Positions 19,526-28,253 are shown, numbered from the stretch's first letter. The stretch: 64,000 nt of DNA from Desulfovibrionaceae bacterium (GCA_029008115.1 JAQXJC010000031.1:1-64000); one strand, 5' to 3'. Notes: generated by a model not told the origin, from the letters alone. Program-made: numbers and translations.

Positions 19526-19537
19526 GGAGGAACAATA

Positions 19538-20302
19538 ATGCTGCTGCAAGGAAAACGCGCCCTGATTCTGGGCCTGGCCAACAACAAGAGCATAGCCTAC
19601 GGCATTGCCTCCGCCTTCAAGGCGCAGGGCGCCCGTCTGGCATTCAACTACGTGGGGGACGCCATCAAGAAGCGTGTGGAACCCCTGAGCGAGGAGCTGG
19701 GCGGGGAATTTACCTTCCAGTGCGACGTGTGCGAAGATCAGCAGATTGCGGACGCCGCGTCGCTGGTGCAGGAAAAATGGGGCGGCGTGGATATTCTCGT
19801 GCACTCCATCGCCTTTGCCAACCGCGAGGATTTGAACGGTCGCTTCATCGACACGTCCCGCGAAGGCTTTGCGCTGACGCTGAACATCTCCGCCTATTCA
19901 CTGACCGGCATCTGCCGCGCCTTTGAACCGCTGCTGGCGCCCGGCTCTTCCGTCATGGCCATGACCTACCACGGCTCCACGGAAGTCATCCCCGGCTATA
20001 ACGTCATGGGCGTGGCCAAGGCCGCTCTGGAATGCTCCATGCGCTATCTGGCCTATGACATGGGCGCCAAGGGCGTGCGTGTCAATGCCATCAGCTCCGG
20101 CCCCATCAAGACGCTGGCGGCCTCCGCCGTGGGCGGCCTCAAGGGCATCTTCTCGGAAATCGAGGAGAAGGCTCCGCTGCGCCGCAACGTGACCACGCAG
20201 GATGTGGGCGGCCTTGCCACCTTCCTCGCCTCCGATCTGGCCAGCGCCGTGACGGGCGAAGTCATCTATGTGGACAGCGGCTTCAGCCACATGGGCATTT
20301 AA
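19538..20302 (+). CDS. fabI: enoyl-[acyl-carrier-protein] reductase FabI
   Basis: NADH-dependent reductase of the last step of each fatty-acid elongation cycle. The 254-residue short-chain dehydrogenase fold starts LLQGKRALILGLANNKSIAYGIA. It has the FabI-type active site Y-x6-K (YNVMGVAK) with a further Tyr seven residues in front of STEVIPG, and ends with the usual VTGEVIYVDSGFSHMG. A GGGAGGA site precedes the ATG, 12 nt after purC. A strong terminator follows. Confidence 0.95.
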   Translation: MLLQGKRALILGLANNKSIAYGIASAFKAQGARLAFNYVGDAIKKRVEPLSEELGGEFTFQCDVCEDQQIADAASLVQEKWGGVDILVHSIAFANREDLNGRFIDTSREGFALTLNISAYSLTGICRAFEPLLAPGSSVMAMTYHGSTEVIPGYNVMGVAKAALECSMRYLAYDMGAKGVRVNAISSGPIKTLAASAVGGLKGIFSEIEEKAPLRRNVTTQDVGGLATFLASDLASAVTGEVIYVDSGFSHMGI

Positions 20303-20327
20303 GCCGGTCTTCTTCTGACGTACCGCG

Positions 20328-20357
20328 AGGGCGGAATCTGCGGATTCCGCCCTTTTC
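20328..20357 (+). terminator. terminator after fabI
   Basis: An 11-bp perfect stem AGGGCGGAATC/GATTCCGCCCT (20328-20338, 20343-20353) with loop TGCG ends in TTTT. It closes the hisD-purC-fabI unit 25 nt after the stop codon. Confidence 0.85.
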
Positions 20358-20519
20358 GCGCCGGGACTATTGTTTCCCGGCCATGCGCCGCCGTCTTCCC
20401 GCGCGGACATGCTGGCGGCGCCCTGAATCGCCGCGCGCAGACCGGAGCCGGAGAGCGGCAATGCGCGCCATGCGGTGCCGGTGTGCGGGATGCCGTCTTT
20501 TTTGCAGGGAGAGCTGGTC

Positions 20520-21179
20520 ATGGCATGCCATGTTTTATTTGATCACGGTCGTGCGGCGCGCATCGGTCTGCCGGAGGCGGTATTCTGCGAAGGCAAGTCC
20601 GTTGAGGCGCTGCTTGACCTGATGAAGCGGTTCGGGCGCGGTTCGGGACATCCCGTGCTGTTCACCCGCCTGGCGGCGGAGATATTTGCCCGCATGCCCC
20701 GAACTGTGCGGGAAGGATATGACTATCATCCATTGTCCCGCACCGCCTTTGGCGACAGGCTGCCGCCGCGGGAGCGCGGCCGCGTGGCCGTTGTTTCCGC
20801 AGGCACGGCGGACGGCCCTGTGGCATGGGAGGCCGCGCGCACGCTGGAATATCTGGGCGTGCGGCATGCGCTGTTCGAGGACTGCGGTGTGGCGGGGCTG
20901 TGGCGGCTGACGGAACGGCTGGATGACATCAACAGCTGCGATGCGCTCATCGTGATTGCCGGTCTGGATGCCGCACTGGCCAGCGTGCTCGGAGGGCTGA
21001 CGCCCAGACCCGTGTTTGCCGTGCCCACATCCGTGGGATATGGTGTGGCTGCCGGCGGCCATGCGGCCCTTTCCAGCATGCTTTCCAGCTGTGCGCCCGG
21101 CATAGGCGTCATGAATATTGATAACGGCTATGGTGCGGCCTGTGCCGCCGCACGAGTGATACATGCGCTTTACCCCTGA
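20520..21179 (+). CDS. larB: LarB-like nickel pincer cofactor biosynthesis protein
   Basis: LarB carboxylates and hydrolyses nicotinic acid adenine dinucleotide, the first step to the nickel pincer cofactor of lactate racemase-type enzymes. The 219-residue protein has the AIR-carboxylase-like core: RVAVVSAGTADGPVAWEA, then FEDCGVAGLWRL, DALIVIAGLDAALASVLGGL, and VPTSVGYGVAAGGHAALSSML. The ATG at 20520 has AGGGAG upstream. It is followed by larC with 13 nt between the two genes. Confidence 0.88.
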   Translation: MACHVLFDHGRAARIGLPEAVFCEGKSVEALLDLMKRFGRGSGHPVLFTRLAAEIFARMPRTVREGYDYHPLSRTAFGDRLPPRERGRVAVVSAGTADGPVAWEAARTLEYLGVRHALFEDCGVAGLWRLTERLDDINSCDALIVIAGLDAALASVLGGLTPRPVFAVPTSVGYGVAAGGHAALSSMLSSCAPGIGVMNIDNGYGAACAAARVIHALYP

Positions 21180-21192
21180 TGCAGGAGACATG

Positions 21193-22143
21193 ATGCAGAC
21201 GATGCAGCGGCCGCAGCATGCGGCCATTCCCGACGCTCCGTCCACCGCGGGCCCGGGCGGTCACGGGGCCCATGAACAGGACAGGCATACAGGCCCATGC
21301 GCACATGAGAGCCTGCATATGCCGGACACCGCACCGGAGGCGGAACAGCATGGTGCATCCGGCGGAACAGGACACGTGCTGACCATACGCATGTGTTCGG
21401 GGCTGTCCGGCGACATGTTTCTGGCGGGCCTGCTGCGCCTGACGGATATGAACGAGGACGAGCTGGACAGAAGACTGTCCGCTGTCATGCCGGAGCTGGC
21501 AGGAACGGTGCGGCTGATGCGGCGGGAGGTGCACCATATTGGCGGCTGGCATGCGGAGGTGCGCCTGCCGCATGAACACAGGCACCGCACGCTGGAGGAT
21601 ATTACCGCCCTGATTGCCCGCAGCGGCATGGACGGACGGGCCCGGGAGCTGGCCGTGCGGACATTTGCGCGTCTGGCCGGCGCGGAGGCGGCAGTGCATG
21701 GCGTAGCGCCGGAGGACGTGCGCTTCCACGAGGTGGGGGCGCTGGACAGTATTCTGGATATTTGCCTGACGTGCGAGCTGTTCACCGTGCTGGGCCTGCC
21801 GCGCCTGCTGGCCAGCCCGTTGCCGCTGGCCGATGGCGAAGTGCGGTGCGCGCATGGCGTCATTCCCGTGCCCGCGCCTGCCGTGCTGGAAATGCTGGCC
21901 GGGCTGCCCGTGCGTCCCTTTGCCGGTCGGGGAGAAACGGTAACGCCCACGGCCGTTGCCCTCCTGCTGTCCCTGGGGGCGGAGTTCGGCCCGTGGCCGG
22001 CCATGCGCGTGGAGCGGAGCGCTCTGGTCTATGGCACAACCGTATTTCCCGGCGCGGCCAACGGTGCGGTATTTGCGCTGGGCACAGAGGATGGCGCGGC
22101 TTCTGGCGCGAAACACCGGAAGATTCTTCATCCGGTACTGTAA
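21193..22143 (+). CDS. larC: LarC-like nickel insertion protein, N-terminal (LarC1) part only
   Basis: LarC inserts nickel into the pincer cofactor using CTP. This protein has 316 residues. Its first 60 are rich in His, Gly and Pro, as expected for metal binding; then comes the LarC core (CSGLSGDMFLAGLL, VRFHEVGALDSILDI, GRGETVTPTAVALLLSLGAEFGP). It stops where LarC1 ends in two-part lar systems. The LarC2 half is not found in any frame before nifS. Start is taken at the second of two adjacent ATGs, 5 nt after AGGAG. larE and a lactate racemase gene are not in the window. Confidence 0.8.
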   Translation: MQTMQRPQHAAIPDAPSTAGPGGHGAHEQDRHTGPCAHESLHMPDTAPEAEQHGASGGTGHVLTIRMCSGLSGDMFLAGLLRLTDMNEDELDRRLSAVMPELAGTVRLMRREVHHIGGWHAEVRLPHEHRHRTLEDITALIARSGMDGRARELAVRTFARLAGAEAAVHGVAPEDVRFHEVGALDSILDICLTCELFTVLGLPRLLASPLPLADGEVRCAHGVIPVPAPAVLEMLAGLPVRPFAGRGETVTPTAVALLLSLGAEFGPWPAMRVERSALVYGTTVFPGAANGAVFALGTEDGAASGAKHRKILHPVL

Positions 22144-22164
22144 GAAAAAATCAGGCATGGACTG

Positions 22165-22203
22165 GGCCGCGCCGGCAGGGGGGAATCCTTTCCGGCGCGG
22201 CCG
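22165..22203. terminator. hairpin between larC and nifS
   Basis: An 11-bp perfect GC-rich inverted repeat GGCCGCGCCGG/CCGGCGCGGCC (22165-22175, 22192-22202) lies in the gap between convergent larC and nifS. The U-run is poor on both strands, so strength is uncertain. Confidence 0.6.
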
Positions 22204-22208
22204 TTGCA

Positions 22209-23360
22209 TTATTTGAAGGGGGAGATGGCGCGCAGCTGCGCAATGACGCCGGGGAATTCCCTGACGACGTAGTCCACTTCCTCCCGCGTTGTGTAGCGGG
22301 AAAGGGAGAGCCGCACGGAGCCGTGGGCATAGTTGAAGGGAACGCCCATGGCACGCAGCACGTGGGAGGGCTCAAGACTGCCGGACGTACAGGCTGAGCC
22401 GGAGCTGGCGCAGATGCCGAGGCGATCAAGCAGCAGCAGAATGGCTTCGCCTTCCACATTCCTGAAGGCGATGTTGGACGTGTTGGGCAGGCGGTTTTCC
22501 ACGTCGCCGTTGACCATGCAGTCAGGCACGGCGGCCAGCAGGCCCTGTTCCAGACGGTCGCGCAGGGCGGCTACCTCCACCTGTTCGCACTGCATGTTGC
22601 GCCGCGCCAGCTGGGCGGCGACGCCCAGGCCGACGATGTAGGGCACGTTTTCCGTGCCTGCGCGCCGGCCGCGTTCCTGATGTCCGCCCCGCAGGAAGGG
22701 ACGGAAGCGCACTCCCTTGCGGATGTACAGCGCGCCGATGCCCTTGGGGGCGTGCAGCTTGTGGCCGGACAGGGAGAGAAAGTCCACGGGCATGTCATGC
22801 AGGCGCATGTCCACCTTGCCCACGGCCTGCACGGCGTCCGTGTGGAAAAGCGCGCCTTTTTCCCGGGCCATTTCAGCCAGCTTTGCAATGGGATAGATAT
22901 TTCCCGTCTCATTGTTGGCCGTCATTACGGAGACAATGGCCGTGTCGTCATCCAGAGCCTCGGCGTACTCATCCAGATTCAGCCGTCCCCTGCTGTCCAC
23001 GCCCAGATAGGTCACGCGGTATCCTTCCCGCTCCAGGTTCTGACAGGGGGCGAGGATGGCGGGATGTTCCACGCGGGTCGTGATGATGTGGCGTTTTTCG
23101 GGCTGGCTCCGCACGGCGGAGAGCAGCGCCGTATTGTCGCTTTCCGAGCCGCAGGATGTGAACAGAATCTCATCGGGGGAGGCGCCCAGCAGCTCCGCGA
23201 GCTGTTCCCGCCCCTCGGCCACGGACTGCGCCACCTGACCGCCGAAGGTGTGCATGCTGGAAGGATTGCCGTACAGATCGCGGAAATAGGGGAGCATGGC
23301 CTCCAGCACTTCCGGCGCCACCTGCGAGGTGGCATTGTTGTCCAGATAGACGGTCTTCAT
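22209..23360 (-). CDS. nifS: cysteine desulfurase NifS/IscS
   Basis: PLP enzyme that takes sulfur from cysteine and passes it to the scaffold NifU. The 383-residue protein has YLDNNATSQVAPEV at the start, the PLP-lysine motif SGHKLHAPKGIGALY, and the active-site Cys loop CASSGSACTSGSLEPSHVL. The ATG at 23358-23360 has GGAGG. It lies 2 nt after nifU, so the pair is one translational unit for Fe-S cluster assembly. Confidence 0.95.
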   Translation of the reverse strand: MKTVYLDNNATSQVAPEVLEAMLPYFRDLYGNPSSMHTFGGQVAQSVAEGREQLAELLGASPDEILFTSCGSESDNTALLSAVRSQPEKRHIITTRVEHPAILAPCQNLEREGYRVTYLGVDSRGRLNLDEYAEALDDDTAIVSVMTANNETGNIYPIAKLAEMAREKGALFHTDAVQAVGKVDMRLHDMPVDFLSLSGHKLHAPKGIGALYIRKGVRFRPFLRGGHQERGRRAGTENVPYIVGLGVAAQLARRNMQCEQVEVAALRDRLEQGLLAAVPDCMVNGDVENRLPNTSNIAFRNVEGEAILLLLDRLGICASSGSACTSGSLEPSHVLRAMGVPFNYAHGSVRLSLSRYTTREEVDYVVREFPGVIAQLRAISPFK

Positions 23361-23362
23361 GA

Positions 23363-24202
23363 TTAGGCCTCCTCCACGATGATGTCCGGCGAGACATGTT
23401 CGCGCAGCTGTTTTTCCACAAGGTCCTTGATGGTGACATGGCTGGAGCGGCACTGCGAGCAGCGCCCGCGCAGCGCGACCACCACGCGGGGGCCGTCCAC
23501 ATCCACCAGCTCGATATCGCCGCCATCGGTGGCCAGGCGGGGACGAATCTCCTCGTCAATGGCACGCATGACCAGCTGCATGCGCTGAACATTGGTCATG
23601 CGCCGGGGAGCGGGGCGGAGCTCCTGCCGCGGCGTTTTCCCCAGCTCGCCGGCCAGTATCTCCGCGATCTGATCCAGACAGTCTCCACAGGCGCCGCCGG
23701 CCTTGGTGTACTGCGTTACTTCTTCCAGCGTCTTCAGACCGTTTTCCCGGATGGTGCGGATGATCTGCTGATCCGTTACGCCGAAGCACTTGCAGACCAG
23801 CCGGCCCTCCTCATGGGCATGAGACATGGCGGGCTCGCCCTTCCAGTTGCGGATAGCGGCTTCCAGCGCTTCCTGCCCCATGACCGAGCAGTGCATTTTT
23901 TCCTTGGGCAGGCCGCCCAGGGCCTCGGCAATCTGCCTGTTGGTGATTTTCAGGGCCTCGTCCACATGCATGCCCAGCACCAGATCAGTCAGCACGGAAC
24001 TGGAGGCAATGGCGCTGGCACAGCCGAATGTCTCGAATCCGGCTTTTTGAATGACACCCTCGTCACTGATCTTCAGGTACAGCTTCAGGGCGTCGCCGCA
24101 TGCCAGGCTGCCCACCTCGCCTATGGCATTGGCGTCTTCCAGGGCTCCGGCATTGTGGGGGGAAAGAAAATGTTCATGCACTTTTTGCGTATAGTTCCAC
24201 AT
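23363..24202 (-). CDS. nifU: Fe-S cluster scaffold NifU (three-domain)
   Basis: Scaffold on which [2Fe-2S] and [4Fe-4S] clusters are built. The 279 residues show the full NifU layout. An IscU-like N-terminal domain carries CGDALKLYL, GCASAIASSS and MHCSVMG. A central ferredoxin-like domain has VCKCFGVTDQQI and GGACGDCLDQI. The C-terminal Nfu domain has RCSQCRSSHVTIKDL. Full-length NifU outside nif clusters is common in sulfate reducers as the general Fe-S scaffold. A GAGGT site precedes the ATG, and a degenerate copy of the metA palindrome lies just upstream. Confidence 0.95.
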   Translation of the reverse strand: MWNYTQKVHEHFLSPHNAGALEDANAIGEVGSLACGDALKLYLKISDEGVIQKAGFETFGCASAIASSSVLTDLVLGMHVDEALKITNRQIAEALGGLPKEKMHCSVMGQEALEAAIRNWKGEPAMSHAHEEGRLVCKCFGVTDQQIIRTIRENGLKTLEEVTQYTKAGGACGDCLDQIAEILAGELGKTPRQELRPAPRRMTNVQRMQLVMRAIDEEIRPRLATDGGDIELVDVDGPRVVVALRGRCSQCRSSHVTIKDLVEKQLREHVSPDIIVEEA

Positions 24203-24209
24203 GGCTACC

Positions 24210-24238
24210 TCGAAGCATATTGAAATGCTATGTTTTTG
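24210..24238 (-). promoter_or_regulatory. palindromic operator candidate before nifU
   Basis: Arms 24210-24220 and 24228-24238 with a 7-nt spacer match the perfect palindrome at the metA promoter. The right arm CTATGTTTTTG differs at the last two of 11 positions, and the left arm matches at 7 of 11. It lies 8-36 nt before the nifU start codon, so a bound repressor would block transcription into nifU. Confidence 0.5.
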
Positions 24239-24261
24239 ATCCGTAAAAAAGCGCAGCCGGC

Positions 24262-24687
24262 TTACAGTCCGGCCCGGCCGTTTTCGTCAGGAATGAACTG
24301 CTGCAACGTGACACCCCGCAGGAAAAGACGCACATGTTCGTCCAGATTGCGCCAGAACGTGCGCGTGGAGCAGCAGTTCTGCCGTTTGCAGGGATTGCCT
24401 TCCTCCAGGCAGGTGACAGGAGAGATGTCTCCTTCCAGATGGAGGAAGATATCTTCCAGATTAATCTCTTCCGGCGATTTGGCAAGGGAGTATCCTCCCC
24501 CGGCGCCACGCACTGCCCGCAGGATTCCCAGCGGCTTCAGCGCGCGGACTATCTGCTCCAGATAGCCGGGAGAAATGTTTTCCTCGCGGGCCACCTGCGC
24601 CAGCTGGAGCCGTGCCCCTCTGGGCTGTTCCGCCAGTCTGATGAGAAAGCGCAGGCCGTAGCGCGTGCGGGTGGAAAAACGCATCAT
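24262..24687 (-). CDS. Rrf2-family Fe-S transcriptional regulator (IscR/CymR-like)
   Basis: Winged-helix regulator, 141 residues. The N-terminus MRFSTRTRYGLRFLIRLAEQ and the middle VRALKPLGILRAVRGAGGGYSLAKSPEEI are classic Rrf2. Three spaced cysteines in TCLEEGNPCKRQNCCST (C-x6-C-x4-C) can hold an Fe-S cluster, which favours an IscR-like sensor over CymR. It sits between metA and nifU on the same strand. Palindromes before metA and nifU are the obvious candidate operators. Start is either of two tandem ATGs. Confidence 0.9.
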   Translation of the reverse strand: MMRFSTRTRYGLRFLIRLAEQPRGARLQLAQVAREENISPGYLEQIVRALKPLGILRAVRGAGGGYSLAKSPEEINLEDIFLHLEGDISPVTCLEEGNPCKRQNCCSTRTFWRNLDEHVRLFLRGVTLQQFIPDENGRAGL

Positions 24688-24741
24688 GGTACCTCTCTGA
24701 ATCGGCCGCCCGCAGGGAGCGGGCAGCCGGAAAACAGGGCG

Positions 24742-25662
24742 TTAGCCGCCGATATGCTGAATCTGGAAGGGAGTTTCCTGATAGACGTAGTAGTTCAGCC
24801 AGTTGGAGTAGAACAGGTGGGCGGCCGCGCGCCACGTCATCAGCGGCGTGAGGGTGGGGTCGTCCTCGGGGAAGTAGTGCGCGGGCACTTCGGGATTGAG
24901 CCCCCGGCCAAGATCGCGCTCATATTCCAGCTTCAGGGTATCCCGGTCATATTCCAGATGACCGGTCACAAAGACCTGCTTGTGATCGGCGCTTTCCACC
25001 ACGGCCAGCCCGGCTTCGTCGGATTCCGCAAGGATGTTCAGGCCGGAGATGCGCGCCACATCCTCGGAATGCACGGCCGTATGGCGGGAATGCGGCGCCA
25101 TGAACATGTCATCGAAGCCGCGGAAGAGGCGGCAGCCCTGCTGCGTGACGCGATGGCGGAAGATGCCGGAACATTTTTCCGGCAGATCATACTTTGGGAT
25201 GCCATGAAAATGGTACAGCGCGGCCTGCGCGGCCCAGCAGATGTACAGCGTGGAGTAGACGTGCTTCTGGGCAAAGCTCATGATGGTCAGCAGCTCGTTC
25301 CAGTAGTCCACCTCCTCGAACGGCAGGTGCTCCACCGGTGCGCCAGTGACAATCATGCCGTCAAAGGAGCGCTCCCGGACATTGCTGAACGTCTGGTAGA
25401 AGCGTTCCAGATGATGCAGCGGCGTATTTTTGGATTCATGCTCGGCTGTACGGATCAGGGTGATGTTCACCTGAAGAGGGGAATTGCCCAGCAGGCGCAG
25501 CAGCTGCGTTTCCGTGGCAATCTTGGTGGGCATGAGATTGACGATGGCAATTTCCAGCGGGCGGATGTCCTGCCGGCTGGCGCGTTCGTCCGTCATGACA
25601 AAAATGTTTTCTTCTTCCAGCGCCTTGACGGCGGGCAGACTGGAGGGAACTTTGATGGGCAT
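24742..25662 (-). CDS. metA: homoserine O-acyltransferase MetA (MetAA family)
   Basis: Acylates L-homoserine in the first committed step of methionine synthesis; the family uses acetyl-CoA or succinyl-CoA and the donor is not obvious here. The 306-residue protein starts [11 protein letters not shown] and has [17 protein letters not shown], the nucleophile region [16 protein letters not shown] with its Cys, and the His/Glu region FVTGHLEYD. An AAGGAT site lies before the ATG. rrf2, nifU and nifS follow at 54, 59 and 2 nt, so readthrough is plausible. Confidence 0.93.
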   Translation of the reverse strand: MPIKVPSSLPAVKALEEENIFVMTDERASRQDIRPLEIAIVNLMPTKIATETQLLRLLGNSPLQVNITLIRTAEHESKNTPLHHLERFYQTFSNVRERSFDGMIVTGAPVEHLPFEEVDYWNELLTIMSFAQKHVYSTLYICWAAQAALYHFHGIPKYDLPEKCSGIFRHRVTQQGCRLFRGFDDMFMAPHSRHTAVHSEDVARISGLNILAESDEAGLAVVESADHKQVFVTGHLEYDRDTLKLEYERDLGRGLNPEVPAHYFPEDDPTLTPLMTWRAAAHLFYSNWLNYYVYQETPFQIQHIGG

Positions 25663-25704
25663 GCTGTGCAATCCTTGAAAACTGGTGTTCAGCCGATGTC
25701 GTCT

Positions 25705-25742
25705 GCACAAAACATAGCGTATGACTATGTTTTGTCAAGTCC
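25705..25742 (-). promoter_or_regulatory. metA promoter overlapped by a perfect palindrome
   Basis: On the minus strand TTGACA and TATGTT, 16 nt apart, form a good sigma70-type promoter. A perfect inverted repeat ACAAAACATAG-N7-CTATGTTTTGT (25707-25717 and 25725-25735) covers the spacer, the -10 and part of the -35. This geometry fits repression. The 29-bp size fits an Rrf2-family site, and the rrf2 gene is the next one downstream. Confidence 0.65.
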
Positions 25743-25799
25743 TTCATGAGAAAAAGACATGCCGGCTCCGGCAGACCGATGGCGAATTTTGATAATATA

Positions 25800-26474
25800 T
25801 CAGTCTATGCCAATGATTTCAACATGTACGGGGATGTCCAGACCGGATTCCTTCAGCGCCGCCGCCGTCAGCCGTTCCAGTCCGCCGCAGCAGGGCACGC
25901 TCATGCGCAGGATGGTGATGGCGTCGGGGCGCGCCCGGCGGCAGATTTCAGCCAGTTTGGCGCCGGCAGATTGAACATCGTCCAGCTTGGGACAGGCAAT
26001 GAGCAGTTCCCTGCCTGCCAGCAGGCCGTTCAGGCCCGGGGCGGCGAATCCGGCGCAATCAGCGGCCAGCAGCAGGTGTGCGCCACGCAGGAAGGGGGCG
26101 TCCGCCGGCATCAGGCGCAGCTGTATGGGCCAGTGCCGCAGAGGGGAGCCGGCCTGCCGGGCGAATGGCGCTGCGCGGCGTTCTCCCAGAGGCTGCAAGG
26201 GGCGGGGCTGGCTGCCGGGGCAGCTCCGCGCCTCTCCTGTTTCGGCATGGGCGGGAATGCTGGCGGCGTCAAAGGCCGCGGCCTCCCGCCGCACGATGGT
26301 CAGCGCCCCTTCGGGGCAGGCCCCCAGACAGGCGCCCAGCCCGTCGCAGTAGGTATCCTTCACCAGACGGGCCTTCCCATTCACAATGGACAGCGCGTTT
26401 TCCGCGCAGTTGGCCAGGCAGGCGCCGCAGCCGGTACATTTTGCCTCGTCAATGCAGATGATGTCGCGCAACAT
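25800..26474 (-). CDS. dicluster 4Fe-4S protein with C-terminal cysteine-rich domain
   Basis: A 224-residue protein. The N-terminal ferredoxin domain has CTGCGACLANC and CDGLGACLGACPEGA, enough for two [4Fe-4S] clusters. A variable Pro/Arg-rich linker (about 70-110) leads to a C-terminal domain of about 110 residues with ACPKLDD and SVPCCGGL motifs that I know from anaerobe ferredoxin-like proteins without an assigned reaction. The ATG has AGGAGG. It is separated from metA by the metA promoter and is not clearly part of an operon. Role: cytoplasmic electron carrier or redox sensor, not decided. Confidence 0.75.
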   Translation of the reverse strand: MLRDIICIDEAKCTGCGACLANCAENALSIVNGKARLVKDTYCDGLGACLGACPEGALTIVRREAAAFDAASIPAHAETGEARSCPGSQPRPLQPLGERRAAPFARQAGSPLRHWPIQLRLMPADAPFLRGAHLLLAADCAGFAAPGLNGLLAGRELLIACPKLDDVQSAGAKLAEICRRARPDAITILRMSVPCCGGLERLTAAALKESGLDIPVHVEIIGID

Positions 26475-26555
26475 GATAGCCTCCTGAAAAATGTACGCAC
26501 TCTATGCGGGAAGAAAGCAGCCCGCTGTGACCGGCGTCACACTGCCGCCGCATTT

Positions 26556-27212
26556 TTATGCTTCCCGGATCAGGGCAAGAAGCTCGCGGGCCTCATCCAC
26601 GATGCGCCACGGATGCAGAGCAGCCAGCTCCGGGCGGCTGCTGAAGCCCCAGCTTACGCTGACGACGCGCATGCCGGCATGGTGCGCCGTCTGGATGTCC
26701 ACATGGCTGTCTCCCACATAGAGACAGTCTTCCGGCGCCAGATCCATGACGTGGAGCATATCCAGCACGGCGGCGGGGTCCGGCTTCAGCGGCACGCCGG
26801 GGAGCCCGCCGCGCACTGCCGCAAAGGGAATGTCACCGAAGAAATGCGCAATGATGGGCTTTGTCCACGGATCGGGCTTGTTGGAAAGTACGCCGAGGCG
26901 CATGCCGTTTTTGCATAATTCTGTAAGAACTTCATGAATAAAAGGATAGGGGTTGCTTTTATGTAAAAATTTTTTATCATATTCCAACCGGGCCTTGCTC
27001 ACAAGCTCTTCCAGCTGTCCGGGATCGCTGACAGCCTGTGCCGGCAGCGCCTTCCTGACCAGCGTCGTGAATCCGTTCCCGACGAATTTCCTGTATGCAG
27101 CCGTGCTGTGTGTGGGGAATCCCTCCTTCTCCAGCATGGCATTGCACGCTGCGGCGATGTCCTCCAGCGTGTCGACCAGCGTACCGTCCAGATCAAAAAT
27201 CAGTCCTTTCAC
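26556..27212 (-). CDS. gph: HAD-family phosphoglycolate phosphatase-like hydrolase
   Basis: The 218-residue HAD hydrolase has motif I DLDGTLVDT at residues 6-14, motif II SNKP, motif III lysine in LKPDPA and motif IV CLYVGDSHVDIQTA. The helical cap between motifs I and II is of the Gph/PpaX type. The likely substrate is 2-phosphoglycolate, but related members take other small phosphates. An AGGAGG site precedes the ATG. A short A/T-rich patch at 26935-26985 inside the gene departs from local composition. It diverges from the LysR gene. Confidence 0.85.
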   Translation of the reverse strand: MKGLIFDLDGTLVDTLEDIAAACNAMLEKEGFPTHSTAAYRKFVGNGFTTLVRKALPAQAVSDPGQLEELVSKARLEYDKKFLHKSNPYPFIHEVLTELCKNGMRLGVLSNKPDPWTKPIIAHFFGDIPFAAVRGGLPGVPLKPDPAAVLDMLHVMDLAPEDCLYVGDSHVDIQTAHHAGMRVVSVSWGFSSRPELAALHPWRIVDEARELLALIREA

Positions 27213-27359
27213 ATCTGCCTCCTGTGCGTCATGCCGTCTGCATACGCTGAAGCGTGCAGGAAGATCAAGTCTGCTCCCCGGGTCCAGGCATGCGACTGTC
27301 CGGCTGTCCGTGTCTTTCCGTCTTCATCGGTAACCCTCATACAAAAGGTAGTTGCGTCC

Positions 27360-28253
27360 ATGAACATACGAATGTTGCAGATGTTCATCGAAGTTGTGCG
27401 GCAGGGGTCTTTTTCCGCCGCCGCACGCAAGCTGCATGCGTCACAGCCCGCAGTCAGCAAGGCCGTGCAGGCCTTGGAAGACGGTTGCGGCATGCGTCTG
27501 CTGGATCGACAATATCTGGGCGTCCAGCTTACGGATCATGGATCGTTCATTCATGCCAGGGCTCTGCGCATTATGGCGGAAGTTGAGACGCTGGAGTCGG
27601 AAATTGCGGCTGTGCATGGTCTGGAAAAGGGGACGCTGCATCTTGGCATTCCTTCCGTGGGAGGGCTGCATGTCTTTGCCGCCCATCTGGCTGCCTTCAG
27701 GGAGCTGTATCCCGGCATTCATGTGGATATATGCGAGGACAGCTGCGCCGCGCTGGAGAGGCAGGTGCTTTCGGGCGAGCTGGAAATAGGGTTCACGCTG
27801 CTGCCCGCCAGCGGAGAGTTTGAATGCGTTGAAGTGGTGGATGAACCCGTTCTGGCGCTGATGCCGCCGCGTTTTCCGCTGGAAGGGCGCACGGCGGTGA
27901 AGCTGGAGGAGCTGGCCGCGGAGCCGCTTCTGCTGGGCGGAGCGGACGCGCTGCTGGGAAGGCGCATTGAATGTCTGGCACGGCAGCGCCGTCTGGAATG
28001 CCGGGAAGGCACGCGGGGCGGCAGGGCCGGCTCCATTATCATGATGGTGGCCGCTGGGCTCGGCGTGGGCCTGCTGCCAAGGCCGGAGGTGCAGGGCGGC
28101 CTCCCCGCCACGGTGCAGACGGCGCTGCTGGATGAAGAAGAGCTACGCTGGCGGGGGGCGTTCATCTGGCGCAGTGGCGCATCGCTGTCGCCGGCAGCCC
28201 GGGCCTGGATTTCCCTGGCGCGGAACAGCGTTGCAGACAGGGAGAACGGCTGA
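27360..28253 (+). CDS. LysR-family transcriptional regulator
   Basis: The 297-residue protein has the N-terminal helix-turn-helix MLQMFIEVVRQGSFSAAARKLHASQPAVSKAVQALED and a substrate-binding-like effector domain (GTLHLGIPSVGGLHVFAAHLAAF onward). The ribosome site before the ATG is weak. It lies upstream of the OTCase-like gene on the same strand but a terminator separates them. Target and ligand unknown. Confidence 0.9.
   Translation: MNIRMLQMFIEVVRQGSFSAAARKLHASQPAVSKAVQALEDGCGMRLLDRQYLGVQLTDHGSFIHARALRIMAEVETLESEIAAVHGLEKGTLHLGIPSVGGLHVFAAHLAAFRELYPGIHVDICEDSCAALERQVLSGELEIGFTLLPASGEFECVEVVDEPVLALMPPRFPLEGRTAVKLEELAAEPLLLGGADALLGRRIECLARQRRLECREGTRGGRAGSIIMMVAAGLGVGLLPRPEVQGGLPATVQTALLDEEELRWRGAFIWRSGASLSPAARAWISLARNSVADRENG

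Noticed and set aside
25663-25800. Possible SAM riboswitch or T-box upstream of metA
   Set aside because: The leader is only a few tens of bases and is explained by the promoter palindrome; no SAM-I/SAM-II or T-box core was seen.
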